A DNA stretch of 64,000 nt from Diphasiastrum complanatum. Taxonomy: Eukaryota; Streptophyta; Lycopodiopsida; Lycopodiales; Lycopodiaceae. Below are positions 12,280 through 23,483 of this stretch, in pieces. Position 1 is the first letter of the stretch. Every line of letters begins with the position of its first letter. The DNA lies in assembly GCA_029204225.1 (NCBI GenBank), contig CM055110.1:725050-789049 (forward strand), written 5' to 3'. The translations under genes were made by a program, and so were the position numbers. The notes under the pieces are model-generated. The model ran no database searches, was not told the DNA's origin, and saw only the letters and a list, made by a program, of their open reading frames with translations.

Positions 12280-13776
12280 TTGTCGGTGCGCGGTTTTTGC
12301 CGCTCCAGCCTTCTATCTTCCATTGTGCCGCACGCTAACCTCTATCCGCCATTTGTCGCATCCACATCCTCCCAACCTGCAGTTACTGACACGACGGCCA
12401 ACAAAAAAATGCGTGGCGTTGCCCCTTCCTCCTCATCTCCACCTACCACCAGACACCGTACCACTGCCACAACAGTAACAACTCCATCAACCACCGCCAT
12501 TTTCTCTTCTGTACAACCTTCTCCTCCTGTTTCTATTACCGCTCCTCTTTTGTCTATTCCACCCACATCGACTGCTTCTATTTCCATTATCGTCTCCTCT
12601 GTTGACACTACTTCTCTCTTTGTTCCATCTTCCACCACCCCTTCCATTACTATCGCATCTTCCATTACTCCCATTCCCACCACTCTCCCTCTCCAGTTCA
12701 ACCCTTCTGACTCTCAGTGGCCTCTGGACACTCTAGCGTGGATGCAAGTCATCAACTTTTCACCACCACGCCAGACCATTTCTGCTTCATCTTTACCTTC
12801 CGTACTCAACACTACACTCCAGTTCCCCTCTGTTCCACCCATCCTCTCGTTTGGACAAACTGTCCCCACCCCTGTTTCCACTTCTGTCACTCCCACACCA
12901 CCCGTTTCGCCATCCAAGGTTGCCGAGGGCAATAAACCGTTGCCTGATGACGCATTTGTTCAAACAATATTCATTCCATCACCGGATCGGGCAGATCCCA
13001 CCGCTCCAGATGACAGAAGGTCCCCTAAGAACCTGATCGAAGACAACGACGATGGTGTTGTACCAGTCGTCGGAGCCACTACCATATGAGCCCCTATCAA
13101 TGCCAGCGTACCGGTTGTTCCAACTGATTTAATGACGGTGTACCAAACCTTGGGAACATACATCCAGGAGGCGGTAGTAGCCAGGGCCACTTTGGAAAGC
13201 CGTGTACTCCACTTGGCGACAAGCAACACCCAGCTGTGAGCGGAACTCACGAAGCTGCAACAAGAGCTTCTTATAGCTCAACAACATGAACAAGACGGGC
13301 ACCGGGAGATTGCCAAGCTGCAGCAGTAGGAGGATGGCCTAAACCAATATATCTAGAGCCTCTCCAAAGCACTGACAGATGCCTCCATGAAGGTGCGAGA
13401 GCTTCAGTCCGAAGCGTCCCAACGGCTTGCTCCCCTCCAAGCGCAACTACAAATTTATGAAGCAGAGATTACGCGCCTAGGGACAGAAGTGAAAGCATTA
13501 CAAAGCGAAAAACTCGTCTGGCTAGCTCAACCCGCACTAGACTCAAGGCCGCTCTCTCAAACAGAGATGAATCTCTTCAGGCATCAGGTGCAGGTATATA
13601 GCCAAACGTTGAACAGCTACCAAGCAGAGTTCGACAAGTACCAGGTGGAGTTTGACAAGTACCGGGCAAGTGCAACTCATGAGCTCACCCAGGCCAAGGT
13701 GTGGTCTCAAACTATCGGCAAGCCCCTTTGCCTCACCCTTTCACTTGCCACCCACTTTTTAAATCTTGGCAAGTGA
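12280..13776 (+). pseudogene. Proline/serine/threonine-rich plus coiled-coil ORF, four internal stops
   Basis: One reading frame runs from an ATG-less start at 12280 to 13776, interrupted by TGA at 13087 and near 13236 and by TAG near 13327 and 13357. Codons 1-220 are low-complexity S/T/P. An acidic stretch follows (SPKNLIEDNDDG), then a long coiled coil (LQQELLIAQQHEQDGHREI, VRELQSEASQRLAPLQAQL, TRLGTEVKALQSEK) with a short tandem repeat (EFDKYQVEFDKY). The architecture matches the middle of the extra ORF of the 55330-63963 element (P/S-rich, then acidic, then coiled coil). I infer the remains of the same kind of retroelement protein. Sequence identity is not obvious by eye. Confidence 0.45.
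13741..13776. repeat. 10-bp perfect inverted repeat (hairpin)
   Basis: TCACTTGCCA at 13741-13750 and TGGCAAGTGA at 13767-13776, with a 16-nt loop. It overlaps the end of the degenerate ORF. Confidence 0.7.
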
Positions 13777-15090
13777 GACACTAGCAATTGGCAATTGACC
13801 ACCCCCATTTCACATTTGGTTGGTAAGTGTTAAATGAAGGGCTAAAATATGATTGGCCCATTTAAATCTTGACATACGATTGGTCCATTTTATTTAAGGC
13901 GTTGTATTTTGAAATGCAAGCAATCACCTTTCAACTAAAAAGGTCAAAACTGAAATGCATTTCATTGAGAAGAATATTGGCAATAAAGGGTTAAAAAAAC
14001 TTCAACATGCTAGGGGCATCTCAACATGGCAGGGGACATTGGCTAGCCCAAAAAATGGATTTGAATTCCCCCTATGTAATAGTGGGTCCCTGCCATGTCA
14101 TCTGCCACAGTGTGGCAATGAATGTTAATGTGAAAGGTGAGAGTCCCATTTTTCTCCTGGACCAATAGGAGAGCTCTATTTTAAATTTTGGAATTGCTAG
14201 ACATGTAGTGTGAAATGAACCTTAGATGGTCACAAGGGCGTGAGCAACAACCTTGCCAGCTATGTTGTTCATGTTTGAATCATGGTTCCTTCCTTATTAG
14301 GTTGCCCTAATTCTCAATGTACAATGTATATTTGTACATAAATGTGACCGTACAATGAGTAGCATTGCATCAAAGGAATAGAATAGAAAAAGAGGCAAAG
14401 CACTTTTTGAGGTTTGTAATTGTTAGAAACCATGGTTCTTGTCTGATAGACACGAGAAAAATAAGCTGATTTTTCATATTTGGAAAATTTTACATTATAC
14501 CCAAGAAATAAATTGATAGTCTAAGGGGAAAAAAAATGAAATCAATTTATCGTCCAAAAAACGAGCAAAAGTTGGCTTTAATTTTATGTTTCTTCTCTTT
14601 TCCCATTTTATATGTTGTTAGTTCATTCATAGTTTAAATAAATTTGTTTTCGAATTTGAATTGAAAAAATGAGATTTTATAAAAGTGGGCCTGGCCTGGC
14701 CTAGGAAGTAACAAATAACCACCCCGCGCCCGCGCGGCCTTCGAAGTGCTTGTTCAAAAGCCTAACTGCGCACTGGTATTGACGGTCAGCTCTAACTCTG
14801 GCTGCGACATGTGAACAGAGTCTCACAGTCACAGTTTAGCCCACTCTCTTTTGGCTTCAGTAGTACATGATACATATTACATGCGGCGATGGAGAGAAGA
14901 GAGGAAAAAAGAAAGAAATAAATGGGATAGATGATGGATACTATGCAGATCGGCGGTTTTTGATGGCGATAAGGCCTCGAGGACAATTGTCACAATAATG
15001 TGAGCATGAATGGTAAATGGAGGTGAGTTTGGTGTTTAAAGGCAGCTAACCAGCAGCAAGTGAAGGTGCAAGCGAGCTGCGAGGCTTTGT
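13777..15090. other. Upstream region of the SRA gene
   Basis: No gene or element recognised to about 14690. A GC-rich patch (CACCCCGCGCCCGCGCGG near 14720) precedes the likely promoter. Confidence 0.4.
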
Positions 15091-15110
15091 TTTATTATAT
15101 ATTGGTGAAA
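15091..15110 (+). promoter_or_regulatory. Possible TATA box of the SRA gene
   Basis: TATATAT at 15096-15102, about 1.2 kb before the coding start and downstream of a GC-rich patch. The assignment rests on position only. Confidence 0.22.
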
Positions 15111-16341
15111 GAAGGCTGTCCGGTTTGACGTCTGATCCAAGTGAAGTGCAGTGGAATTTAAGTAGCATGGTCCTCAATCCAGCTTATCTTTCAAAATTTT
15201 GCCCTTTTTAGTTTATTAAAAGCTGTGGGTGAGAGACAGTGATTGCGAGAAAGATAAATTTGTACCAGATCTGTTTTTCAATTCACTTTTTTTATCTGCA
15301 TAGGAAAAGCTTTAGGTGCTCCTAGTTTTGTCAGTGTACTGTACGTCTGAACTCTTTAAAACTTCGTTGTCCATGTACTTGGCAGTAGTTAATGTGATCT
15401 CTTGTTTGCTTACATCTGTCTACTGCAACTGTTAATGGAATCCTTTTGGATGTGGGCGAATTCATATTTGATTTTGACAGAAAGGGGTTACAGAATCTCA
15501 TTCTTGAGTGTGCAAGAGTCCAGGAGCATGATCTTGTGAAAGAAATCTTCAGGTCCTAAGATAGCAGTCAGTTGACCATGCACAGTGAGGATTATAGGCC
15601 TGTCAGCTTGTTTCTTCATGGGAAGTACTACTTGGAAAAATGATTCTCCTCACAAGGCAAAGAGGAAGATCTATTTTGTTGTAACTTTGGCATAAACTAA
15701 TTGGAAGCCATGTCCGTCTAGGACTTGGATGATTAAGTTTGAAGTATTTAACAGGAAGGCACCATCCTCCATGTACACACTCTCTTCAAAACATTGTTCA
15801 ATTAAGTTGGATGCTGCTGTGAAACCATCGAAGGTATTGGCCATCTTCATCTATCAGTACTCTCCTCTCACTGACAAGCCAGCCTCAAACTGCGGAAATT
15901 ATTGTTCTTCAGCCTTTATATGTTTATTCCATCCGATTGGTCTACTCTGCTTGAGAGATCATGATTAATCTGCAAAAGGATCTTGGTACATTCCATTATC
16001 ATCACTTTGAAAATGCTTATCATTTGTACATCTTCCGATAGCGTGCTTTTGAAGTGCCATGCGTTGACAAGTGCATTAACCCAACCATGTACCAAAAAAC
16101 ATATCCATCTGTTTATTAAGCTGCTGTTGCATGTATACCTTACAAGATTTAGCGCACATGCAGATATGATTCTATTTTGAGTTTATGAGCGCCAGGACAA
16201 GGAAATAGTACTGGTTTGGTTGCAATTAACAATTTCATGCTTGTGTTATTGTTTCAGAACTTCACATCATTAAAGCCGGATGATCTGGCTCAAAAACATT
16301 TCTCTCGTGCACGGATGTAGATTAAAAAAGTGAGGTCATCC
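15111..16341 (+). other. 5' leader of the SRA gene with a probable intron
   Basis: No long frame. A strong acceptor (TTATTGTTTCAG|AAC, exon from 16258) suggests a 5'-UTR intron ending just before the coding exon. One possible donor is CGAAG|GTATTGG near 15831. An in-frame TAG at 16318-16320 limits the coding start. Confidence 0.45.
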
Positions 16342-18720
16342 ATGGAGAACTACAGCAGAGGCCCATATGGTTATCCTCCTCAAGGGTTGCTTTATGGTCT
16401 TGCCTATCCTTCTGCTGATAGCCCTCAACCAAAAAAAATTGCTGTCAATGAAGAAAACCAATTACACAAAAAAATGAGAAGAGAAACTGCAGGGGCAGAA
16501 ATTTTGCACAAGGAGTTTCATCTGAATCAACATATAGGAAGTGTGGTGCATTCTACAAATGAATCTTGCATAGAAGCACAACATATTTCATCCTTGAGAG
16601 CTTATCCACCACCATCGTCTAATGACTGTAACTTTCCTGGGATCAGAACTGATTGGCAAGCATTTTATCCAGTTAGTGACACCTGGCGGAACCCACAAAG
16701 CCAGCCAGTACTTGGCGCAACTGCTGACCACACTGGCAGCTTCTTCTGCAATAACAGCAGATTTTTACCTAGTATGATGAACTATCCTACAAATTTAAAC
16801 ACAATAAGCTCAGTATACGGAGTTAGTTATGTACCAGAGGCAAGCGTAATGACAAGAGAATCTGGAATCCTTTTTCCCGCTCCTGTGAATGTGGCATCTC
16901 GCATGATGCATCCTCAGGTGCATTTTCCACCATGCGCACATCCTTACTGGGATCCCAGTTCACCTCCAGGGAGCATAACACTACCTTCTCAAACGTTTGT
17001 TGATCCTAGGAATTCCACGGAAGGATGGCATCCCTGTCAACATCAAGCATGCCATAGCTCCATGATATCTGATCCCTTAGAACCCAGTTGTGTATCATCT
17101 TCGCAGCAGGAAGGAAACAGCTCCGGAGCATTCATCCCTTCCTCCGAAGCTAGCTGTATCTCAAATGAGCACCGGCTAAGGAAGAGAAAGGCATTGGCGA
17201 GGAAGATTTCACGGCTTAGGTTTCTTGAATCCCAACATCAAGTACAGGCTAATCTTGCACTGACAGTTCATTCCTCTGAACTTGTCTATCCTCAGCCTCA
17301 TAAAATTGCAGAAATCAATGAAGAGCCGGACGAGTCGGGTGCCATGGTGAAGCCAAAAAAGGAAGAAGGGGGCATTTGTAGCTTCAGAGATCTAAGGAGG
17401 CAGGCAGTGGAGAGCACTTTGCTGACATTTGAGGAATTGCGATTGAGCTGCTTGAAAACAGAGGAGGATCGCCTATCTTGTGAGGTCAATGGATTCCGCA
17501 GAAGAGCAGATTTAAAAGCAGCCACAATCATGAGAGAAAAGGAATTATGGATGAATACCCAAAAAGTGATTGGACACATACCTGGGGTGCAAGTGGGAGA
17601 TTGTTACAATTTCCGAATTGAGCTGTGCATTCTAGGATTGCACAGACAACACAGAGCTGGAATTGACTTCATCACTGCCAAGAACTCTGCTTTCAACAAG
17701 TCCATTGCAACTAGTGTTGTGATTGGAAAGCATGATCGCTATGGCGATGACATGGATATGGGCGAGACAGTGATCTACACAGGCCAAGGAGGCTTACCTC
17801 GGAAATCAAAAGAAGGACAAATTGTTGCAGAGGATCAGAGGCTTGTGAGGGGGAATATAGGCCTTAAGAACAGCTATGAGTTACATACACCTGTTAGAGT
17901 TATCAGAGGTCATCGTGACAAGAACAAGCGCTCTGGCACTGTATACACATATGATGGACTTTATCTGGTGAATGACATGAAGTATGAGATAGGAGTTGCT
18001 GGGAATTATGTGTTTAAGTTTCTTCTTGAGCGAATGAAAGGACAACCACCTCTAAGACCCATTTCATCCAGGCAAGCCCAAATCAAATCTTTACCTCCTC
18101 CAGATCCTTCTACACCTCTGTTGCTAGAGGGGCCACAAAATGTTCTGTGCCAATCAAGCTTGCTGAATGATAATGCTAGCAAGTCACCTTGTAGTGAGAG
18201 TTCTCCGATAGAAGCTCAACCAATAGCAGAAAGGTTGCCTTTGCCAGAAGGTTCTTTTCCCTTGCTGGAACAGCCAGAAGAATCATTCACCCAGGCAAAT
18301 ACTATGGCAGCAAACTTTCGGAGGGAATGCCCTTCGTTGGAGGCATCTGGGTACCTCCCAGCAAGCAGCAGCAGCAACTTCTCATCTCCCAGCAGTTCTA
18401 TATGCATGCCTGGAAGAGAATCTGTTCCTACCTTGAATTTGACAGACTGGAGTTCATCCCCTTGCAACTTAAACTCAAAGAGTGTTGCTGGAGTTTCCTG
18501 CACCCCAACTTCCTTGCTGGATACATCAGCCGTGACGAACCCATCAATTGCTTCAAAAACCAAAAGAGGAAACAAAGACTCACCACCAGTAGAACCTGTG
18601 AGATCAGAGTATTCTCGTATCTCAGATCAGGGAAGTCATCTATCTCGAAGTCTTTTGGATGGAACCTTGGACTTGCTTAAGGTACTACCACCAGATAACA
18701 TTGTATGTTTACCAACTTGA
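16342..18720 (+). CDS. SRA/YDG-domain protein, SUVH-like, without a SET domain
   Basis: 792-codon frame starting at ATG 16342 (context CATCCATGGA; in-frame stop at 16318 upstream). Residues 1-270 are low in recognisable structure. A basic stretch RLRKRKALARK at about 278-290 could be a nuclear signal. The SUVH linker (RRADLKAATIMREKE) leads into an SRA domain at about 413-573: IPGVQVGDCYNFRIELC, GLHRQHRAGIDFI, VIYTGQGGLPRK, DQRLVRGNIGLKNS, VRVIRGHRDKNKRSGTVYTY, YDGLYLV, VFKFLLERMKGQPPLRP. SRA domains bind methylated cytosine in DNA. In SUVH histone H3K9 methyltransferases a pre-SET/SET region follows; here residues 574-792 are S/P-rich with no such region. Either the protein reads methylated DNA without the enzyme, or the ORF end (LLK|GTACTACC, about 18680) is a splice donor to a distant SET exon. 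I see no SET sequence in the next several kilobases. Confidence 0.9.
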   Translation: MENYSRGPYGYPPQGLLYGLAYPSADSPQPKKIAVNEENQLHKKMRRETAGAEILHKEFHLNQHIGSVVHSTNESCIEAQHISSLRAYPPPSSNDCNFPGIRTDWQAFYPVSDTWRNPQSQPVLGATADHTGSFFCNNSRFLPSMMNYPTNLNTISSVYGVSYVPEASVMTRESGILFPAPVNVASRMMHPQVHFPPCAHPYWDPSSPPGSITLPSQTFVDPRNSTEGWHPCQHQACHSSMISDPLEPSCVSSSQQEGNSSGAFIPSSEASCISNEHRLRKRKALARKISRLRFLESQHQVQANLALTVHSSELVYPQPHKIAEINEEPDESGAMVKPKKEEGGICSFRDLRRQAVESTLLTFEELRLSCLKTEEDRLSCEVNGFRRRADLKAATIMREKELWMNTQKVIGHIPGVQVGDCYNFRIELCILGLHRQHRAGIDFITAKNSAFNKSIATSVVIGKHDRYGDDMDMGETVIYTGQGGLPRKSKEGQIVAEDQRLVRGNIGLKNSYELHTPVRVIRGHRDKNKRSGTVYTYDGLYLVNDMKYEIGVAGNYVFKFLLERMKGQPPLRPISSRQAQIKSLPPPDPSTPLLLEGPQNVLCQSSLLNDNASKSPCSESSPIEAQPIAERLPLPEGSFPLLEQPEESFTQANTMAANFRRECPSLEASGYLPASSSSNFSSPSSSICMPGRESVPTLNLTDWSSSPCNLNSKSVAGVSCTPTSLLDTSAVTNPSIASKTKRGNKDSPPVEPVRSEYSRISDQGSHLSRSLLDGTLDLLKVLPPDNIVCLPT

Positions 18721-19602
18721 CCTCAATTTTGATTGCCGATGCAGAGGAGCATGAAGTGGTCAGTTCGTGAACAATGATCAGTGACCTAACAAGTGATGAA
18801 CTCATTTGGGTTTTAGACCATGTCTAATAATCAAAGATTATTGGCGAGAATCAACATGAAGTAGTCTTAAGGTGAACTATGCAATGAAGGATATTGTCCT
18901 AACAAGTGACAATGCTTGCATTTCTTTGTTTAACAAGCATCTTCGTCAGGCTTGTTGTCAGTCTTAAGGAGATAGAAACAGGTTAATTTGTGCTCTTGAC
19001 CTGTAAAATGCTCAGAGGACATCTCAGCAATTGTAATTTATACGGAACAATTTACAATAGAGAAACGTCAATGCTAGTGAATTACCAAAGGACATGTATT
19101 TCCAACTCATGACACTTTTCAGTAAAAGCTTTATGCGACATGTTGTACGTGGCACAGAAACATTCGATCATTTTAGTTTGTAATTTTTATTTTTCCTGAA
19201 AGACATTGATTACTGCGTGAGACAGATTTTGAATATTGATACTTTATTGGACAGTAGAGGCTGAAGCTTTCCTATTCAATTTTTGCAAGATAATTGAGTT
19301 CTACACATGTTGGCCTTAAGAAGCAGATGGGCACATTGAACTTTGCAGTCGAGGTCAACGCGAGGGACAAGGTCTTATATCACAATTTACATCAAATTAA
19401 ACTTGTTTCATTTCTTCAACTCACTCAGCAAACAGAGATGTAGCCTATGTAGCTCATAACAGGGGGACCGGTGAGCCTGTTTTACTCGTAATACTCAACT
19501 CAGTCATTGATTTTGTTATGTTTAGTAGAAATTGGTGAATTTCAACTTTAGAGCATTTCACTTGGTTGTGCCTGATTATTTTTTAGATTAATATTCATGA
19601 AT
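18721..19602. other. 3' flank of the SRA gene
   Basis: Probable 3' untranslated region followed by AT-rich sequence. No pre-SET or SET motifs in any forward frame, and no mobile element recognised. Confidence 0.45.
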
Positions 19603-19680
19603 AGTGTTCAGATTTCAAATGCACCATGTGTAGAAGGATCTAGTGTTCAGATTTTAAATGCCCCGTGTGTAGAAGGATCA
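19603..19680 (+). repeat. 39-bp tandem duplication
   Basis: Two adjacent 39-bp copies (19603-19641, 19642-19680) beginning AGTGTTCAGATTT and ending GTAGAAGGATC, differing at about four positions. They fall inside a 126-codon frame (19597-19977) and would encode SVQI(S/L)NAPCVEGS twice. The frame matches no family I know. Confidence 0.8.
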
Positions 19681-20159
19681 AGTCACATTGCAAGCTACAT
19701 ATACTTGACAGCCTCTTATGATGCTCCAGAGGAAACTCATGAGCACATACTTTGTCGCTATATCCACAAGCCTCAAAATGTCGCAAATGCTGCCACATAT
19801 AGAAGCTTGACGGAAAGCACATTGAACTTGTGCCTCATCTACCCTGAACTCCAAAAAGTTTTCATGACTTCACTCAACATCTTGAAAGAAAAACAATCGT
19901 GCCTTTGTATATCTTCTTTCATCTCATATATTGCTAGTTTTATCTCACATGTAGTTTCAATAGCTGATGAACATTGAGAGAAAAATATCCATCCAAGAAG
20001 TACACATCCATCCAAGAAGTAGACTGCTGCTTTAATCTATGTGACAACAAGTAGAGAGAGACTAAAGATATCAAGAACACACAAGAGCTATATCATTTAA
20101 CAAATGAAGATATTACAATAACTTTGAATTTTAAATTGCCTACCCTCCCAGCATAGACA
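19681..20159. other. Unassigned sequence
   Basis: Contains the rest of the 126-codon frame (to 19977) and AT-rich DNA. Nothing recognised. Confidence 0.4.
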
Positions 20160-20870
20160 TGCTTTATAGCCAAGGCCCAAGCAGGGTAATGCCAAGAACG
20201 GAGTGATTGGGATCGCCACTTAGGAAATATGAGGCTTTGCACTCCTTCACATCCATCAAGTGTATCTTGAATCCTTGTTTGATGAGGAATGTGTTGATCC
20301 TCTGGAACCCAGCTCTGGCAGATTGTTTCAAGCCGTAAAGTGCTTTGTGGAGGTTACAGACATGATTCTTCATACCTTCCAAAACGTATCCTTCAAGGTT
20401 GGATCATGTAGATATCTTCTTGTATAACTCCATTCAGATAGGCTGTTTGTACATCAAGTTGATGTACTTCGAGGTCGGCAGCTGCAGCATAAGACAAGAG
20501 CGTTCGGATCGACGAATGCTTGACTACTGGACTGAAAGTCTCGCTGTAGTCGATGTTGAGGATCTAAGTGAATCCTCGTGCTACCAGTCTTGCCTTCCTT
20601 TAATCAATTGCTCCATTGGCATTGTATTTGATCTTGTAGATCCATTTGCAATCAATGATATTGCAACCAATAGGAGCTTCGACTAATGACCATGTCTGGT
20701 TCTTGATCAATGAGGAATACTCTCTGTCCATAGCTTCTCTCCAAAGATCAGAGTCTGTTTGGCTGAGTGCCTCTTCGACTGTCGTCGGTTCCTGTATCAA
20801 GAGACACGCAGACTCATGAGTATACCTTGTGGGCTGTGTGCGCAGTCGGCTTGATCTTCTGGGAGGATTA
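20160..20870 (-). pseudogene. Copia reverse transcriptase fragment (element H)
   Basis: Minus strand, several frames. RRSSRLRTQPTRYTHES and EPTTVEEALSQTDSDLWREA are the integrase-RT linker typical of copia; then NQTWSLVEAPIGCNIIDCKW, LNIDYSETFSPVVKHSSIR, EVHQLDVQTAYLNGV and KALYGLKQSARAGFQRI follow. The catalytic YVDD box and all downstream domains are missing. The fragment is cut at 20870 by the start of a plus-strand copia LTR, so element D inserted into it. Confidence 0.82.
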
Positions 20871-21536
20871 TGTTGGAATTTAGCAATTTTCACATGGTTT
20901 TTGATGAATATTAGACATCTATGTGGTCCACACGTGTGAGTACCTGTCCACACGTGTGAAATGACACTTGTAATATTTAGATCCATTTTGATTAGCTTTC
21001 ATTTGAGTCTAATATAACATCTCCTAAATTATAGGAGTTAGGTCCTAGATTGTAGGAATCTAGAAGGTCAACACAAACCACCAATGGATGATGTGGCAAA
21101 CTTGATAGATCTTATCCAAAGTGGATATGGATAAGTACAATGAGCTGTCCTACACATGCTGGATGCAGCTTAGAGAGAGATTATGGTGATTTTGTACTTG
21201 ATCCATGATGGATTCATTTTTGAGCAATGATGAGAAATCTTGGTTTGGGTAGCTATCATTGTGTTTTGACTCTCTTAAGCACTTTCTTTGTGGATGAATG
21301 CTTTGTAAATGATAAGTAAACTATTTCTCTGTTATCAGGTCGTATAGTAGCTGTACTTCACACGTGTGAAGCCGTGGATCATCTTTTTTTATTGTTCTTG
21401 CTTGGAATCACAAAGATTGTCAAGTAGAAGCTAGATTTGGAAGCTAGTCTTGATATAGATCAAGATCCCAAGCTACCAATCACTCTTTGTGATCATTTGT
21501 AGATCAATTTCAGTCCATAAACTCTGAAATTTGACA
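20871..21536 (+). repeat. Copia 5' LTR (element D)
   Basis: Starts TGTTGGAATTTAGC and ends AAATTTGACA, immediately followed by a canonical methionine-initiator primer site. The length is 666 bp. It contains three copies of the palindrome CACACGTGTG, which has a G-box core (20929, 20949, 21359). No second copy of this LTR was found in the window. Confidence 0.8.
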
Positions 21537-21549
21537 TGGTATCAGAGCC
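21537..21549 (+). other. Primer-binding site of element D
   Basis: TGGTATCAGAGCC directly after the LTR. This matches the 3' end of initiator tRNA-Met, the usual copia primer. Confidence 0.9.
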
Positions 21550-22158
21550 AAGTCAAAGAGCTTAGTTGATGATCCAAAAATCTTCATTTTGGTGAAAGCG
21601 TTGGTGCTAAAGTCACTTTGAAGGAGGGCAACATTTTCTAATAGTTTACTTGTGATGTTGAGGTTCAGATTAGTGTCTAAAGTTCAGATGTACTTCTCAC
21701 ATGTGTGAGAGGCTGTTGGAATTGTACTTTCACCAAAACTTTGTGTTTTTTCAATATTTGAGCTTCAAACAAGTTGTGTAGAGTGAAACTAGTAATGTGC
21801 TTATGAAAAACCATTGTTTTCATTAAAGATTTGATGAGTAAATGGTGTTAGAATCTTATTAAACCTACAAATCCTTGTGAGAGAGTTTGAGGCTTATGTT
21901 TTTAGTTCAAGAGTGAAACTAAAACCAATTCTAAACACCATAGGAAGGCATTGGCACTTCCACAAATCAAATCCTAGGTTCTAAGTGAATAGATTGTGTA
22001 GAATACACTTTCCCAAATCTTTTTGAGCTCAATATCATTATAGATCTTGCTTCTTGAGTCTAGTGAGATTCAAGAGAGTAGCATTTTAGCTAAATTCTAA
22101 GAAAGGAAGAAGGGAGAGCCTTTGAATAGTACATTTGTTGTACTTGTTACTAGATATA
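21550..22158 (+). other. Untranslated leader of copia element D
   Basis: No long frame. It lies between the primer site and the gag ATG, where copia elements carry their leader. A TCACATGTGTGA palindrome near 21700 resembles those in the LTR. Confidence 0.5.
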
Positions 22159-22205
22159 ATGGGTTCAATTGGAGCCTATCTTCTTGAGGCTAGTGAAAGG
22201 CTAAA
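22159..22205 (+). pseudogene. First 16 codons of copia gag, element D (rest at 6971-5931 minus)
   Basis: ATG at 22159 encodes MGSIGAYLLEASERL, then the codon AA(T) is cut by the family A LTR at 22206. The last five bases, CTAAA, are the target duplication. The minus strand from 6976 reads the same CTAAA and then continues TTCTAATAATTATTC in the matching phase (SNNYSTWKVRME), which is the conserved copia gag start. The two pieces belong to one gene. Confidence 0.88.
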
Positions 22206-23471
22206 TGTGATGCCATGCAAATGTCAAAAATTGAATATCAACATAAATATGGCATGATATACTCGAAAATGAAGATATGAGCTGGTTAAGTATAAATCAT
22301 GAAGAGGCCTAAGTCATTTTTTGAGAATATATCTCCTAGGTACTTGTCTTATAGATTAAGGGCTAGACCTTTAATAGGAAAAGACATTGCCTTGGATAAC
22401 CCTTAACTAGGTCGTCCATACGAAACGACTAGTTATGAAAAGACATGTTAAACTAGAATAACTTTAAATCATAGTTAAGTATACCTCTTATGGTATAGCT
22501 GAACATATTTTCAGTTTAATAATTCTTAACTAGACTCTTTCGCGGGAGCGAAGCACCTATTGTTTAAGAAATGTGTTTGTTTGTCCCGTAGAACATATAT
22601 TGATCTCACACTTCAGTCTCGATCATTGAGAGAGAAGAGTTTATGCTTATGTAAGAGATTGAAGAAGTGAATAGAGTTCTGTGAGTTATTCTCCCTTATC
22701 TCTGTTCTCCACATTGCTGAGTGTGAGTGATCTTGATTCTGCTAACAATCTCTAATGCATTTCATGAATTACTCTCTGATCAGACAGACGCTCTAGTGCA
22801 TTACAGTCGTTTGCTGTGTTTCCATAAAGCATGCTTTAAAGAACTGTCTTAAAATCATCTTATTCGTCTGTCGCGAATACTTTCTTTTCAACACTCGAAT
22901 AATGACTATCTTTGTGCAGTCTAGCACGATCATTGAATTAAGTTGTATGTATACAAATGAGATGACAGTCCCTGTCTGAAGAATTGAGTCTCTGACATGT
23001 TTTCTTGATTGGCATTGACATAAGTTTCTAACGTGCTCTAAAACCGTTCGTGCTCTTTGACCATTAAGTTGGGCTTTAGTTGTTGAGGACTATTGTCTAG
23101 GAACGAATAGTTCGCAAACTCGATTAATTAATTGTCTACGCAGTCGCGAATACATCGAACAATTCCCGATTCTCTGTTGACACCTTAGTCAGCCAGAGTG
23201 TAGTCTGCTGTACTACTCTGATAACATTTCATTTGTAGAACGCGCTTCCTTCAATTCGATAGAGACCAGATTGTTGTTCTAAATTCATTAACATTACCCA
23301 TTCCAAATATAAGTAATACCGGTTACTTTTTAATGTATGTCGACATCCAGAATAACATTCGAAACCACCTACCATAATTACACCAAAAAAATAACTTTCT
23401 AACACTGTCCTCTGTGGGAACAATATTTTTCACTACAAAATCTATATTAACCCTGTTGGTATAGCACGACA
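22206..23471 (+). repeat. Gypsy LTR, family A, 5' LTR copy
   Basis: 1266 bp, TGTGATGCC...AGCACGACA, followed 12 bp later by the primer site. Full-length match to the minus-strand copy at 6977-8234; a third, partial copy starts at 41291. Its left flank CTAAA duplicates the far flank of the 6977 copy. Confidence 0.92.
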
Positions 23472-23483
23472 TATACCAATTTT

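Noticed and set aside
12342-12701. 119-codon antisense frame over the S/T/P-rich ORF
   Set aside because: Mirror of a low-complexity sense frame; no domain.
13741-14400. MITE based on the 10-bp inverted repeat
   Set aside because: No matching target duplication or second copy; the stem is probably a chance or local hairpin.
6977-23471. The two family A LTRs as independent insertions
   Set aside because: Shared CTAAA duplication and the split gag frame show that they are two ends of one insertion.
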